A DNA stretch of 64,000 nt from Rhizobiaceae bacterium (GTDB taxonomy: Bacteria; Pseudomonadota; Alphaproteobacteria; Rhizobiales; Rhizobiaceae), in the NCBI GenBank assembly GCA_017644105.1, contig JAEPMD010000012.1, forward strand, positions 1 through 64,000. The letters are read 5' to 3'. Of the stretch, positions 34,901 through 49,900 are shown in pieces. The notes under the pieces were generated by a model. That model was not told the DNA's origin. It saw nothing but the letters and a program-made list of their open reading frames with translations, and made no database searches. Both the position numbers and the translations under genes were made by a program. Every line of letters starts with the position of its first letter. Position 1 is the stretch's first letter.

Positions 34901-37900
34901 GCATCACAAGAAGCGATCAAATATTTCCGGCTACCCCATTCGCCATAAGGGCCGTCATACATTTTATATCCCGCTTTGGATGAGATGATCAATTCATCGC
35001 GATAGCCACGAAAATCTGTTTTCAAAATCTCGCCAAAAGCTTCTTCTGCGCTTCCAGCAGGCGGGCCATAGTTATTGGCCAAATCAAAATGAGTAATCCC
35101 ATTGTCAAATGCAGTGCGACATATATCAACTTTAGTATCGTGCGGTGTATCACCACCAAAATTGTGCCACAAACCCAATGAAATGGCAGGCAATTGCAGG
35201 CCGGAATTGCCGCATTTGCGATAGGTCATTTTTTCGTAGCGATCAGCTGCGGGTGTATAGGTCATATATGAACTTTCAAATTAGATGGATAATTCCCGAG
35301 GGAGGGTCAATTTATTTGAGTCTTAAAGAAAAGACCAGTCTGACATATTTTATAATTCTGATCAGAATACCTGTAAAGACTGGTTATGAAAGCCTAGACG
35401 CGACCTTGCATGTCCTCAGCAAGCTTTCGGTAGATATCGAGCAATATCTCCTTATCCGGATTATCAACATCACGGCATATGCGCGGATAGGTAACATAAG
35501 CAAAATGATCAGGGCTGAGGTTTGGCCAATTTGCGCGTTGCTGCAATATCACTTGCGCAGCCTGATCTCGGTCACCCATTAAATTTAAGATCGCAGCCCG
35601 TCTTATAGTCGTGTAAGGGATCTGGAAAATCTGCGCGGCTTTTTGCTCAGCTTCTAACGCTTGTTCTAATTCACCGCGCAACATATGCAGCCAACCAATC
35701 CAGGTCAGTGTGACCCATCTGACAGGATTATCCGCACTTAATGATTGATCAAATGCGATGGCTTCTTGCAAAACCCGCACGGGAGGCGGAAGGCAGGAGA
35801 ATGGCAGAACATTAACGAAGAACCCGGCAAATCCGTGATTGGGTGCGAGTTCAAGGACACGATTTTGCAAACGAATTGAATCGTCCAGATTGCCAGCATG
35901 CCAGTTATATTGGGCGACATTGAAAATCGTATTTGGGTCGCCTGCGTTCAGTTCAACAGCAAGTTGGGCACTTTCTTCTGCCTCATCTAACGCTTTTTGT
36001 GTGTTGGATGGTCCGTCTACAGCCGCGAGATAAGCGAGCTTATCTGCAAGAACAGAATAGGCGGGTCCAAAATTAGGGTCCTTTTGAATGGCAAGACGTG
36101 CGAGCGCAACACGCTCTTTCTCCCACTCGAGCGTACTCTTAGCAGGGCCCGGAACCCACGTAGCGAGCACAAATAATTGCGCTGCAGACAGGCGTCTGGG
36201 ATCGCGCCCTTCAAGCGCGCGAACCGATGCACCAAAGAGCTGGCTATTCACATCGCGTGTGACTTGCGCCAATAAATCTTCGCTCTCTTCTCGGGCATAT
36301 GTGTTGCCCCAAACCAGCTCCATCGTCCTTCCATTGAGCAATTCTATTGAGATTAGCCGATTGGATTGGGTCCCCAGAAAGCTTTGTTCAATGATGAAAT
36401 CAGTTGGTGCATTAACATCATGGTTCTCTGAAACAAGGACTGTAAGCGATGAGTTCCGTGACAATGCCTGCCTGAATTCCTGGACAAACTGAACGTCTTT
36501 ACTATCCAGATCACTTTCAGCTTCAAGCCCCCCATGAATGGCGACACTAATCGTATCTATGTCATTGCTCGTTTCAACTGTTTGTGGGAGGCCGTGATGT
36601 TCATCACGATGCTGCAAATATGTAACGCCGGCGATAAGCATGATCACCGCGACGGTCGCAAGTGTAAAGCCTATAATTTTGTACTTGGAGAATTTAGAAT
36701 TGAATGAAATTTTGTCTTTCTCATTTTCAGCAGATTCCAAATTGACGTTTTGATAGGAGAATTCTGGTCGGTAACTGCCACGTGGCACATCAATCCGAAC
36801 AGGGTCATTGGCACCAGCGCCTTCATAGTAAGCGGCGAGTTCCTTGCGAAGCCGACCCGCTTGAACGCGCACGATCGGGTCAATCTGTGAATCAAAATCT
36901 TCCGAACGGCCAAACGCATCAATGGCTATTGAATAGGCTTTCAATCCAGCCTCATTGCCGTTTAATTTTTGCTCGATGATATAGCTTAAAAACTTTTGCA
37001 AGTTAGGAGACGTGGCAAATTCTTCGGAAGATAAGATCCGATCAAGAGACTTCATGATCTCTCCACGTGCGACCTGTTCCACCAAACTTTTCACCCTTCC
37101 TTCCCGTAGGGAAAAGTACCAGTTGTGATATTGAAGGAGCAATGCTGCAACTTGTCAAGCAAAGAGCGCGTGGTTTTTGAAGTTGAATTCGAAGCTAATT
37201 GGAATAGAAATTTTCAAAAAAAAGAATATCAGGGATTATATTTTATAAATTTAGAAATTCATGTGTTGAAAATATAAGTTATAGGAATAAAATAGGAAAT
37301 TGTCCTCTTGTGTTGGTAGTGAGTTTTCCCAACTTTATATTGTATATCAGTCCTATGGTAATTACTGATTGTTGCGTAATTTTTAAAAAAATTTACTAAA
37401 AACTCCTGATTATTGTCATTCTGGAAACAATAAAAGATTGCAACCAGTTTCAAAAATGGCACTTATTTTTTGACCTGAGCAAGATCAAAAATCAGGTTGC
37501 TTTGAAAAGCGCAATCTTTCGTGTGTAACGGGGTGATCAAAGCTTAATTCAGATGCATGAAGGCATAGGCGAGGAGATGCTTCTAACGCATCACCTTCAG
37601 CATAAAACACATCCCCCAAGATCGGATGCCCTATCTCAAGCATGTGCACTCGCAACTGATGTGAGCGGCCTGTGATGGGGTGGAGCGCAACCCGTGCGGA
37701 TTTAAATCCGGCATCGTTTTCCAACGTCTCAACCACTTCATATTCGGTTTTGGCTGGTTTGCCGTTTTCAAAATCCACCATTTGCTTGGGCCTGTTTGGC
37801 CAATCCACAAATAACGGCAATTCGACAACCCCCTGATCATCATCTGGGTGCCCTGCGACCAAAGCATGATATAATTTGCCAATGTTCCGCGCTTCAAACT

Positions 37901-40900
37901 GCATGGATAAATTGCGATGTGCATCAGCGTTAAGTGCCATGACAATTAGGCCGGATGTATCCATATCCAGCCGATGCACAATGCGTGCCGTTGGAAACAT
38001 TGTCTGGGCGCGGCTTACCAAACTGTCCTGTCTACCTGGTCGTGTGCCAGGCACCGATAAGAGGCCACTGGGCTTGCTAAACACAACTAATTGGTCATCT
38101 GAATATATCACTTCCGGCATGTCAGCAGGAGGCTGGTAATCAAATTCGATGAGATTTGACGGTGTTTGATCGCGTTCCTTGGGGATTTTCTTCTTCCAAG
38201 GTTTGTTTTTGCCGGGCTTGGTTATTTTGCCGGCACTGCGATGATTTGAATGTGATGCCATGGGCTGCTTATCTAACGTCAGAGATCGGATGGCAAGGGC
38301 TGAGAATGGAAGTTTGTATTTTTGAATATAATCTTTTGGGAACGTTATTTGAAAAAACGCGTTGAAAATTAACTGCTCGCAATTTTGAATTTCAGCGCTA
38401 ACATCTACTCATGAAAGAATCATACGGCGTCGAGATCACCACAGATAAACGTCATATTGAGTTTGAACGTGTCTGTACATTTCTACAAAGCACCTATTGG
38501 GGAGCGGGGCGATCACCCTTTGCCATCCGTACTTCGTTTGAAAATTCGCTTTGTTTTATAGCAAGATTACACGATCCGAGCCATGGACCTCATCACAATC
38601 GGCAAATTGGTTTTGCGCGTGTTGTCACCGATAATGCTTTTATTGCTTATATTTTTGATTTGTTCGTATTTGAGGAGTTTCGCGGTCATGGTATCGCAAA
38701 ACGCCTCATGCACGAAATTTTGAGCCATGAAGATCTATCGCAAATACCGAGCTTTATGCTTGGGACCGAAAACGCGCAGGATTTTTATCGCAAATTCGGA
38801 TTTCAAAACTATATTGATTCAGGCCGATTGATGGTCCGACGGATCTAAGATCTTTCGTCTATGAACGTAACACTCTGTCATAAAACTTGCAGGCAGCAAT
38901 TTTTAGATATATTAATTTAGGTGATTATTCGTCGATTCCGGATAAATGCCGGGGGCGACATCTTGTTATGTCGTGGGCATAGGACCCGCCTGTGAGTTCA
39001 TCACTGGCGGGTTTTTCTATACATCATCCCAATCGCCATTGTCTTTTTCATAAGTGGGCATGGCTGCAAAGCGCATGATCTCAGCGGTATTCTTTAGGCT
39101 ATTGGCCTGTATGTCAGGTGATGCCAAGGATACATCCGTTTCGCGGGCAGTTTTGATATTGAGTGCTTTCAATTCGTCATCTGCGTCCAATGCCGATTGT
39201 TTTTGTTCAACTAACCGCAATCGGATGAGTTCAATGGACCTTGAGATATCAGAAATCTCATCTTGGCGATTGTCCTCTCGAACAACGATATTCGTGTTGC
39301 CTTTCGCCAATTCTTGTAATTGCACTTGCGCGATCTGCACGCGTCGCGTGGATAATCGGGCAATTAAAATCGCAAAATTAAGCACAGCCAGCAAGGCAAG
39401 CACGCCAACGCCTGTAACCCACAATCCGATATTTTCTGCACCGTTTGATCCTAAGTAGATACCAGCATAGCCGGTCGCAATTGCTGCAAAGATTGAGCAA
39501 AACGTGATCGTTGTAATAATTTTTGCCGACAAGCGCATGGATTTGTTAAAACTCGCAATACATTCGAAGCTTTATTTTGAACTGGATTTGTTTATGGCGG
39601 TTTAACGAAACTGTCGTGAACAGGGCCTTCACCAAACAGGCTTAACAAAGGTTAAACAATATAATTGAGGCAAAAATAAACCCGCCAGCTCGAGAGACTG
39701 ACGGGTATGAGTTGAACCGAATTAGTGTTGGAGAAATCGGTTCAATTATTGAGATCCGAATTAAAACTCATCCCAGGATGAATCATCATCTTCCCATTCT
39801 TGTTGTGCAGCTGCTGGTTTGGCCTGTGATGTTGTTTTCATCGTTGTGGCCATATTTTTCAGCTGACTTGCTTGCTCCGCAGGTTTTGCTTTTGGCGCAG
39901 GTTCCGCTTTAGGCGCAGGTTCCGCTTTAGGCGCAGGTTCCGCTTTAGGCGCGGGAGCAGGGGCAGAAGCCTTTGTGGCTGGTTTCCCATCCCCGATACG
40001 GAAAGATTGAACCATGCTGGTAAGTTGATTAATTTCATCGACAAGACGCTGTGTGGCAGCAGTTGTTTCTTCTGCCATTGCAGCGTTCTGTTGGATGCGC
40101 TGATCCATCTCGTTCACAGTTGTGTTGACTGTTTCAATACCACCAAGCTGTTCGCTGGCACCCGTTGCGACAGCTGCAATGCGCTCTTCGATCGTCTCAA
40201 CTTGACCAGAAATTTTCTCAAGCACTTCGCCAGTTTTCTTAACAAGCTTCACGCCTTCGCCAACTTCCGTGTTTGATGTGTTGATCAAGCTTTTGATCTC
40301 CTTAGCGGCTTCGGCTGAGCGGCCAGCAAGTTCACGAACTTCCTGTGCGACCACCGCAAAGCCTTTACCGGCCTCACCGGCACGAGCCGCTTCCACACCC
40401 GCATTAAGAGCTAGAAGGTTGGTTTGGAAAGCAATTTCATCGATCACATTGATAATGCCGCCAATATCACTTGATGCTGTTTCAATACGTGCCATGGCTG
40501 ACATCGCGTTCGAGACAACTTCACTTGATTGATCTGTGTCAGTTTTCGCGCTCTGAGCTAAGCTTGCAGCTTCTGCAGCTTGTTCAGCAGCTGAGCGCAC
40601 ATTTTCAGTCAATTCAGTAAGGGCAGCAGCCGCTTCTTCAAGTGCTGCAGCCTGTGTTTCTGTGCGGCGAGACAAGTCATCTGTCGCAGATGAGATCTCA
40701 TTTGAATCGTCGCGGATAAGACCAGCAGTATTGCTAATACCTGAAAGTGTTTCGCGCAGTTTGGCCACAGAGACATTAAAGTTCTGGCGAACAGGCTCCA
40801 TGCCCTGCATGAATGGATTATCAAGAGTAGCGACAAGATCGCCACTTGCTAGGATTTCCAAGCCTTTTGCAAGCTCATCAACAGTCTGAGAAACTTCTTC

Positions 40901-43900
40901 TGACTGGCGCTGCTTTTCAGCTTCATTTGCTTCGCGCTCTTTTTCACCACGCTCGCGGTTTGCAACAGATTCTTCTTCAATGCGCAATTTATCGATTTCA
41001 GATTGGCGGAAATGTTCGATTGAGCGAACAATGTCACCAACTTCATCTTTACGGTTTTCACCACGCAGTTCGAAATCTGTGTTGCCATTTGACAATTCAT
41101 GCATGTTTTCAATCGCGGCATTGATTGGACGTGTAAGGCTGCGTGCAAACCAGAATGCAAAGCCAAGTGCTGCAAGAAGTGCGACCAATGCAACGGATAA
41201 AATCCACCAGCGCATAGTTGTTGCACCTTGAAGCGCTTCATTATTGTCAACAATCGCAGCAACCTGCCAAGGTGCTGTTCCATAAGACACTTTTGCAAAT
41301 GCAGCCATTGTGTCCATATCGCGATAACCGCTGAGTTTGCCCGAGACAATATCACGGCCTTCAATGGCGCCAATGCCAGATAGGTCAATTTGGGTTACAA
41401 GTGGATCAATTGCTTCTGTTTTCATTGAATCTGACAAAAGCACACCATCATTGCGTAGCAACACCGTTTCACCCGTATTGCCTAAGCCAGTGCCGTTATT
41501 GAGGATTTGCGCGATGCGCTCTTCTGACAATTGCGCGATAATTGCGCCATAAAAGAAGAAGTCTTCATCTGTGACAGGAATACCAACAAATGCGACTGGT
41601 TTGTTACCCTGAACGGAATAGGGAGCAAAGTCTTGAAGTTGGATGGCTTTGTTCTTCGCGATGCCAACATTGTCCTGAATTTCAGTCGTGCCATCTTTTT
41701 CAGCGTCAGATGCTTCAGCAGCAGCGGCTGCTTTGGCTTCAGAATCTTTGACGAGATTATTGTAAAGTTCCCCAATGCTTGTGCCAGCGAATTCGCCATC
41801 AATGAGACTGGTGCCAAGTTCAGCGTTTGCTGTTGCGGAATAGACCACAACACCGTTTTTGTTGACGAGATAAAGATCACCAAGTGAATTATCCGCGGCA
41901 AATTGCTTAAGGATTGGGCCAAATTTCTTCAACTGCGTGCTGTAACCGGTAAGCCCAGTTTCCTTATAATATTTAAAGAGGTCTTTTTGCTCACCTTTAA
42001 AATCGTAGAGCCCTTTGATCGCTTCCGCAGCGTTTTCAGCTTTAACCTGCTCAATACCTATTTTAAACATATTGAGCGCTGCAAGCATGCTGTCATTATT
42101 GGCAAGAGAGCCCAGATTGTCATCAACACCTTTAAAGAATGTCTCAAGCTGGTTTCTGCGACCATCAGCAATCGCCGCTAATTTTTCATTATATGCCTCT
42201 TCCAAACTGCCCGAGGCAGCTTTTATTCCGGTGTAACTGGTTGCACCAATGGCAACGACAGTAGTCAACGACATAGCAAGTAATAATTGATGAGAAAGAC
42301 GCATGGTAAATTTATCCCCGCCGAATATAAAATCCGAATAAATTTCTTAAATAAAATTGGACATGGCAAACACGCATCTATCAATCGAGCGGTAGCGACA
42401 TAAGCCGATTAATTGCCTAAAGTTTAACTAGATTATTTAAGGTTTATTGATGATAAATTAACGCCGAATCCAAGTTTCTATAGCCCAATAGTTGGGGGGA
42501 ATTTGGGATGTGGAATAAAATTCTAATAGTGGATGAAGTGAGATGTTGGCCTAAATCGCGTGTTATTGATAGATAAATCAATAATTACAGTGATTTAATT
42601 TAATTACGTGCTTACAAAGCTTTTCATCAATAATTGAGACTTAAGCGGAAAATTGGAAAAATAATGCATCCAAATCGTAGTTTTAGGAACATTGAAATCG
42701 ACAAAAAGTATCAGCTAATGGCAAAAAAAGTATTCGGATCACTGATTTTTGCCCGTTCTGACGGCATTTTGGTCTCTCATGTACCGTTTTTACTCGATGA
42801 GAGCGGTGAATATCTGGAAATGCACCTCGTGCGATCAAACCCGATTCTCCGTCACTTGGATGAGTCGCAAAATGTCGTCTTCACGGTGCAAGGGCCTGAT
42901 GCTTATATCTCGCCCGATTGGTATGGCGTGCCGGATCAAGTGCCAACATGGAATTATGTTGCCGTGCATGTGCGCGGCAAATTAGAGCGTTTGCCTCAAG
43001 AAGATATTCGAGGGGTATTGGAGCGCTTATCAGCTGTGACCGAAGAACGACTTTCGCCCAAAAAACCGTGGACCATTGATAAAATGACGCCTGAGGTCTT
43101 CGAAAAGATGACCCGCCAAATCGTGCCAGTAAAGCTAACCATTGATCAGATCACCAAGGATGGTGAAACACAACCCGATATTTCAGGGACCTGGAAATTG
43201 TCTCAAAACAAGCCAGATGACGTGCGCCATGCTGCCATTGATGGGTTAGGGACCAGCGATATTGGTACCGAGATCGAATGGATGCGCGCGCTGATGCGAG
43301 AATTGGACGAATAGCCATTTTTCGAGCTACTTAGAATGTAGTATTCACATAACACCCACCACCCATCGCTTTATGTCACAGTCTCCTTACGTTTCGTGCC
43401 AAAGGAGGAATAAGCATGGCGAAGATTTTAATGATCACAGGTGATTTCACTGAAGACTATGAAACAATGGTGCCGTTTCAAACGCTGCTGGCCTGTTCGC
43501 ATGAGGTGGATGCGATTTGTCCGGGCAAAAATGCCGGGGATAGTGTGAAAACGGCCATTCATGATTTTGAGGGTGATCAGACCTATACCGAAAAGCCGGG
43601 GCATAATTTTGCGCTCAATGCCAGTTTTTCAGATATTAACGTCGGTGATTACGATGCGCTGGTCATTCCAGGGGGCAGAGCACCTGAATATCTGCGCCTT
43701 AATAAAGAGGTCTTGGCGATGGTGCGTCATTTCTTTGATGAAAATAAACCTGTTGCCGCCATTTGCCATGGTGCGCAGCTATTAGCAGCTGCTGGTGTGC
43801 TGTCGGGTAAAAACTGCTCGGCTTACCCTGCTTGCGCGCCGGAAGTTGCGGCCGTGGGTGGCAAATATGCTGAGATCGAAGTGACAGATGCGGTGACCGA

Positions 43901-46900
43901 TGGTAACTTGGTCACAGCGCCTGCATGGCCGGCTCATCCAGCTTGGATGAAGCAATTCATGGCATTGTTGTAGTTCTTAAGCGCTAAAAAGGGAGGCCCA
44001 AATGTGTGAATTATTCATCGGATCTGAAAGTGAAAAATGGGTATCGCGAACAAAGTCGTTGCGTATAGACGGCGTTGCGACGTCAATCCGGATGGAAAAT
44101 TTCTTTTGGGCCATCCTGTCTGAGATCGCAAAGCGCGATCATATGACGACCAATCAGCTCATCACCAAATTATATCTTGAAGCCATGGATGCCGATCATG
44201 ATTTGGGCAATTTCACATCCTTTTTGCGGGTCTGCGCGGGGCGATATTTGTCTTTGATCGCCGATGATGAAATCGCGCGCGACGATGAGACAGAGCTTTC
44301 CACTGTGGATGCACCAGCATTGCTCAAACGCGAGGCTGAACGCGATCAACGCCGCTCAAAAAGCATGAGTGCTGAAGATATTGATATCCAATATGCCGAC
44401 GAGAAATCCAGCTTTGCATCGAAAGCGTTGAATTAAGCTATTTTTGGAAAAACGCCAGATGCGTTCCAAGCCCAACAAGCAAACCACCGCCCAAGCGTTC
44501 GGCCCAGCGATTGGCAGATGCTGATTGCTTGAACGTTGTGGCGATTTTGTTGGCCAAAAAGACGCAAACCACATCTGCGCTCGAAAAGACCACATTGACC
44601 ACAACGCCAAGGATCACAAGCTGCAACCAGATGGGGAAGCTGGCTGCGACATCGGTGAATTGCGGCAAGAAAGCCAAGTAAAAAATCGCTGTTTTCGGGT
44701 TGAGGATTTCCACCGTCATGCTTTCAAAAAAAGCGCGGCGCGGGGACTTCTTGGCAATTTCATCAGGTGCAAGGTCGATATTGCGCTTGCTGATGATCAG
44801 TTTCACGCCCAAATAGATGAGATAAGCCGCGCCCGCGAACTTTAAGATCGTGTAGAGCACGGGCACCAGAGTGAATAGAGCGGCCAAACCAAATGCAGCT
44901 GCAAATACATGGACGTAGCCGCCAATATGTAGACCTAACGCGGCCATAAAGCCAGCTTTTCTGCCGCCCGCAATCGTCCGCGCTGAGGCATATAACAAAG
45001 CAGGCCCTGGCATATAACCAAATAAGGCGGTTGCCATGATAAACGCAATCAAAATATCATAGGATGGCATGCGATTTTCCCTCAATTCCCGAAGATCTAA
45101 TGGCTAGCGCAGCGGGGATGGTTTGGCAAGTGGTGACTAACTTTATCAAAAACCACAACCAATAAGACGTAATATTACTAATTTTAGTAGTATAAGTTGT
45201 TTATGAATGGTGTTAAAATACTTAGCATATACTCTAAATTTACTTGCGTCGGAGAATGATTTTGACACGAGATAATGATTATATCCGAGACTTATTGTTG
45301 GAATTTGAACGTTCGGATGAATGGTTCATGGTGGTTGCGCTGTTGGTTGATGCGACAGCGCAGGAAGAGAAAAAGTTTGCTTATTGTGAGCTCTTGGTCG
45401 AAGCGGGCTATCTCAAATGTTACGAAAATCATGCCTATCGAATGACCAGCAAGGGGCATGACTTTGTTCAGGCCATTCGAAGTGATGAAGATTGGGCAAA
45501 AATTAAAAATTTTGCAGCTTCAATTGGTGGCGGAACGTTGGAGATTTTAAATGATATTGCGATTGGCCTGTTGAAGCAAAAAATACCCGAGACAATTGGT
45601 CGATAATTGGTTTAGTGTGTGCGCTTGTTAACTGCGAAATACGAGACATGACTGACCATAAAATTCACACCGCACAAACAAGATTAGCATCCTATGGCAC
45701 CTTGGCGCCGGGAGAATGTAATTATAACCAGATGGACGGCATGGAAGGCGTTTGGTCCAAGGGCACCGTACGCGGCCGTTTGATCAAAGCCGGTTGGGGC
45801 GTGCATTATGGATTTCCCGGCTTTATTATCGATGAAGACGGGCCAGAAGTGCAGTTTCACATCTTTGAAAGCTTTGATCTGCCAGATCATTGGGCAAGGT
45901 TGGATGAGTTTGAAGGTGAGGGCTATTTCCGCACGCCTGTCATGGTGCAAACCGAGGATGGCGAGAAAGAATGCTGTGTTTATCTGGTGGGTGAAGAATT
46001 TGCCCCACTTGATGAGCGCCAAGAGAACAGCTAAAAACCACCCATGTTTCAACCAAAAAACCTTTGGATCATCATGTTTTTCATCGTCTCGTCTGTGGCA
46101 GCGTTCACCGTGGCGAATAAAGAGAATATCGCGCTGATCGGCGGGTGTCTCGATGCAGGACATGACTTTGACTATGACGCGTGGGTTTGCGTGGAAGATG
46201 GTCAAAACACACAATAATCAAGTTTTTTCATATCACGCTAAAATGCGCTGATAAGTTGTACCATTTTATTAACATCTATACGCCAAAAGCGAGTGATGTT
46301 TTATAAATTATGCAATCTTTTTTTTCTCACGTCGTTCTATGCTTTTGTCTTCTGCATGTGTTTTATTGCGGGTGCTGCTCTGTTTTATTTTTCAGTTCTA
46401 TTTCTTGACGTTTTATACCCCGAACTATCCAATAAGGGCATCGGAAATTGTAATATCATTTGCCAGGGCGTTTATACTTTGTCGCTCGCATTTTTGTCGG
46501 GTTTAGCGTTGGGTATAATCGGTTGCCGCAAACTCCACAGAGATAGGAAGCGGCGGTTTGGCCTCTGATAACAAACCAATTCAGTTTCCATGGGCTATCT
46601 AAACGCCGCCCAAGCCCGGAACAACATCACCAATCCTGCGAGCACGAAAACGCCTGCTAAAGTCAATGTAAAAGGTTTGCGAATGCGGGTGTAAAGCGCC
46701 ACCATGGGCCGCGATGAGAAAAAGATCGCATAACTCATAAACGACGTAAGCCCAATGATCGCACATCCAATGACCACTTGTAGCGGGGAGATGAATTTCC
46801 CGCCCTGGCCAGATGTCGCGAGCAGAATGATCGTAAGCCAAACTGTAATGGCTTTTGGATTGGTGGCGTGGATTAAAATCCCGCGTATATAATGCGTTAC

Positions 46901-49900
46901 AAGCGTTTTGGACGGCATATTATCATTCGCGGGCGGTTCGACATTATTGCCTTTTAAATCAATGACTTTGCGCGCCATATTATACCCCATATAGAGAAGA
47001 TATATCGCGCCTATTAGGGTCATAATATCGTAAATCGTCGGTGCATTTGCGATGATTGCACCCAGTCCAAATGCGGAGGAAATTCCGAAGCAAAGCGAGA
47101 TTGTGAAGACACCAAATCCGAAGGCAATACCGGACAATCGACCTTGCTCTAAAGACGTATGCATGATGGCAAAATTCGCCGGACCCGGGCTCGCAACCCC
47201 GAGAAAATATGTCAAATATACGAGAAATAATTGGTCCATGACGAGGCTTTAGACCATCGCGATTTCAATGTCTATGTTAAGAGAAGTTTGGCGTTAAAAA
47301 TTGATGCAATTGAGCCCGTCGAAGCCTTATCCATTAAGCGAGATCAACAATCTGTTTTGGTTCCTCAGAATTGAGCAATCCGTTGCGTGCTAATATTTCC
47401 AAACGCGGCTGATGGCGCGCTTCATAGATATGCTTGGCCCAGAGTGCAAAGAGCGGTGTCAGCAGCTTAATATTCGCTTCAATCTCGATATGATCTTTAA
47501 GCAATGCCCCACCATCTTTAGGCGTAATGGTCAGATGATGCTGCCATTTTTGAACCCCGGATCCACGCTCGGAAGACAAAAACATCATTTTGTCATGATC
47601 GCATTCCACCACTTCCATGTGGTAAGCTTGCTTGGGCAATTTGCCAAATAAGGATGTTTTTACATCAATGGATTGTCCTTTATAAATCTTGCCAGACGGC
47701 AATCCTTCAAAGGTGATCATGTGGCCCATAATTTCATGAAAAGCGTCCAAATCAATCGCCAAATCCCAAACGTCTTTTGGATCTGCCGGATAGAAATGTT
47801 CAAGGGTGAGGGTCTTCATTAATGCACACAGATTGATTTGCTTCGGCGCAAAGTTAAACGGAAAACACGAGCAAAATCAACGAATATTTGAATAGTAACC
47901 CTTGGTAAAACGAAAATATTCTTTCACATTGCCAGTCTTGATCAATTCGTGATTAAGCTCAATGCCATCATCGAAATAGCACCGGCCAAGCGTGCGGCCA
48001 TATTTATCGTTTCCAACGATCTCGACCCGCAACTCGCGACCAAACGCAAGATCCCGCAGGCTCTGCGTAGCAGCATTATATCCAACTTCATGGCGTTCAG
48101 GCGCGTTGACACCCCAAAGCCGCACTTGCTTGTCATGTGTGTCGATGTAAAGACTGTCTCCATCGACGATTTTGTGACAAACGCCAACAGCAACATCTTC
48201 AATCCTGTCATATTGCGTGGTGCCACGCTCTTTTTCCGCTCGACGTGCACGTGCTTCATCCATGCCTTGCTTGCCAGCGCGGATAATATGCGGCAAAGCG
48301 CGCTGTAAGATGGGCAGAGCCAAGGTTGTGAGCAAAAATCGAAGCATTTATGACTTTTCATTCGGGGTTTTCGTTTCAAGAATATATAATTTGGAATCAG
48401 AAGACTGCAAGTTAGATTTTGGCAATTCATAGGTTATATTCATCATGTCAAAAAGCGTAAAACGTGTTGAAAAAGCTCTGTCAGAGGCAGGTCATGCAAC
48501 AGACATTGTCCGGATGCCCGAAAGTACCCGCACGGCAGAAGAAGCCGCCGTTGCGTGTAAATGTGCAGTTGGTCAGATTGTTAAGTCACTGATTTTCCTA
48601 GGCAAAGAGAGTGGCGAGATGAAGCTTTTGCTTGTCTCAGGTGATCACCAAGTTGATATGACAGCGGTGAAATCAGTGATTGGCGAAGAATTAGGTCGCG
48701 CTGATGTACGCGCTGTGCGTGATGTTACTGGTTTTGCGATTGGCGGTGTGTCACCCATTGGGCATTTAACGCCGCTTGCAACCTTTATGGATGCGCATTT
48801 GCTCACATTTAATCGCGTTTGGGCGGCAGCTGGCGCACCCAATGCGGTGTTTGATATCGACCCTAAAACTCTGTTAGAGATGACCGGCGCAGCTTTGTTG
48901 AAAGTGACAGGAGATTAGACCTAATGTTTATAGACGAATTACTTAACTCCAACATTATCTCTTTCATGTTGCTCGCTGCACTAATGGTCATGTCACCCGG
49001 GCCTAATGGTGTATTGATTGCCAAAACCGTTCCAACTTCGGGCAGAGCCGCAGGATTTGCCAATGTTGCGGGGTTTTTTGCAAGTTTTTATGTGCACGGC
49101 ACCTTTGCCATTTTTGGTATTTCCATCCTTCTGACCCAAAGCGCGATCGCTTTTATGATTGTTAAATATTTAGGTGCTGCATATTTATGCTGGATCGGCA
49201 TCAAAGTGATTTATTCTGCGATCAAAGGCGAGGGGTCGGTTGAACATGTAACCCCAGCAAAACGCAAGCGCACCCTGATAAAAGCCTTTACTGAAGGCTT
49301 TTTGACCAATGCGCTGAACCCAAAGGTATCTTTGTTTTATTTGTCTGCTTTTCCGCAATTTATCGAAGTGGGAGAAACCAGCGCCGCTATCGCTTATGGG
49401 TTTGTCACATCACAAGCCATCCTGAATGCGATTTGGTTCTCATCCATGGCGATTTTGGTGGCTAAGCTTTCAAATGTTGCGCGTAGTGATCAATTTAAAC
49501 GAAATTTCAAGCGCTGGCTGAATGGCATCACAGGGGCAGTCTTTATCGGTTTTGGCGTCGGATTGGCGCGATTTAAGCCCTAAGAGTTATCATCGAGTCT
49601 TATACAAATATTTGTCGGGAAAGCGCGATCACGCAGATGATCAGCAATAAGATCAAACAAAATGGTCGATAATATTTCGCCAGACTTGGTCTAAATAATG
49701 CGCTGCCGATCAATATGCCGATAATCATAATTGGGCTGGCGACCATGGCACGCTTAACGGCGTCGAATGTCATAATCTCATATAAAATGAGATAGGTGAC
49801 GGATGAGACCATTGCGATCATCAGATAGATAATCAGCGATGCGCGAATTTCTTTCGGTGTCTTATCAAGTGTAAGCACAAACAAAGCCACAACCATTCCG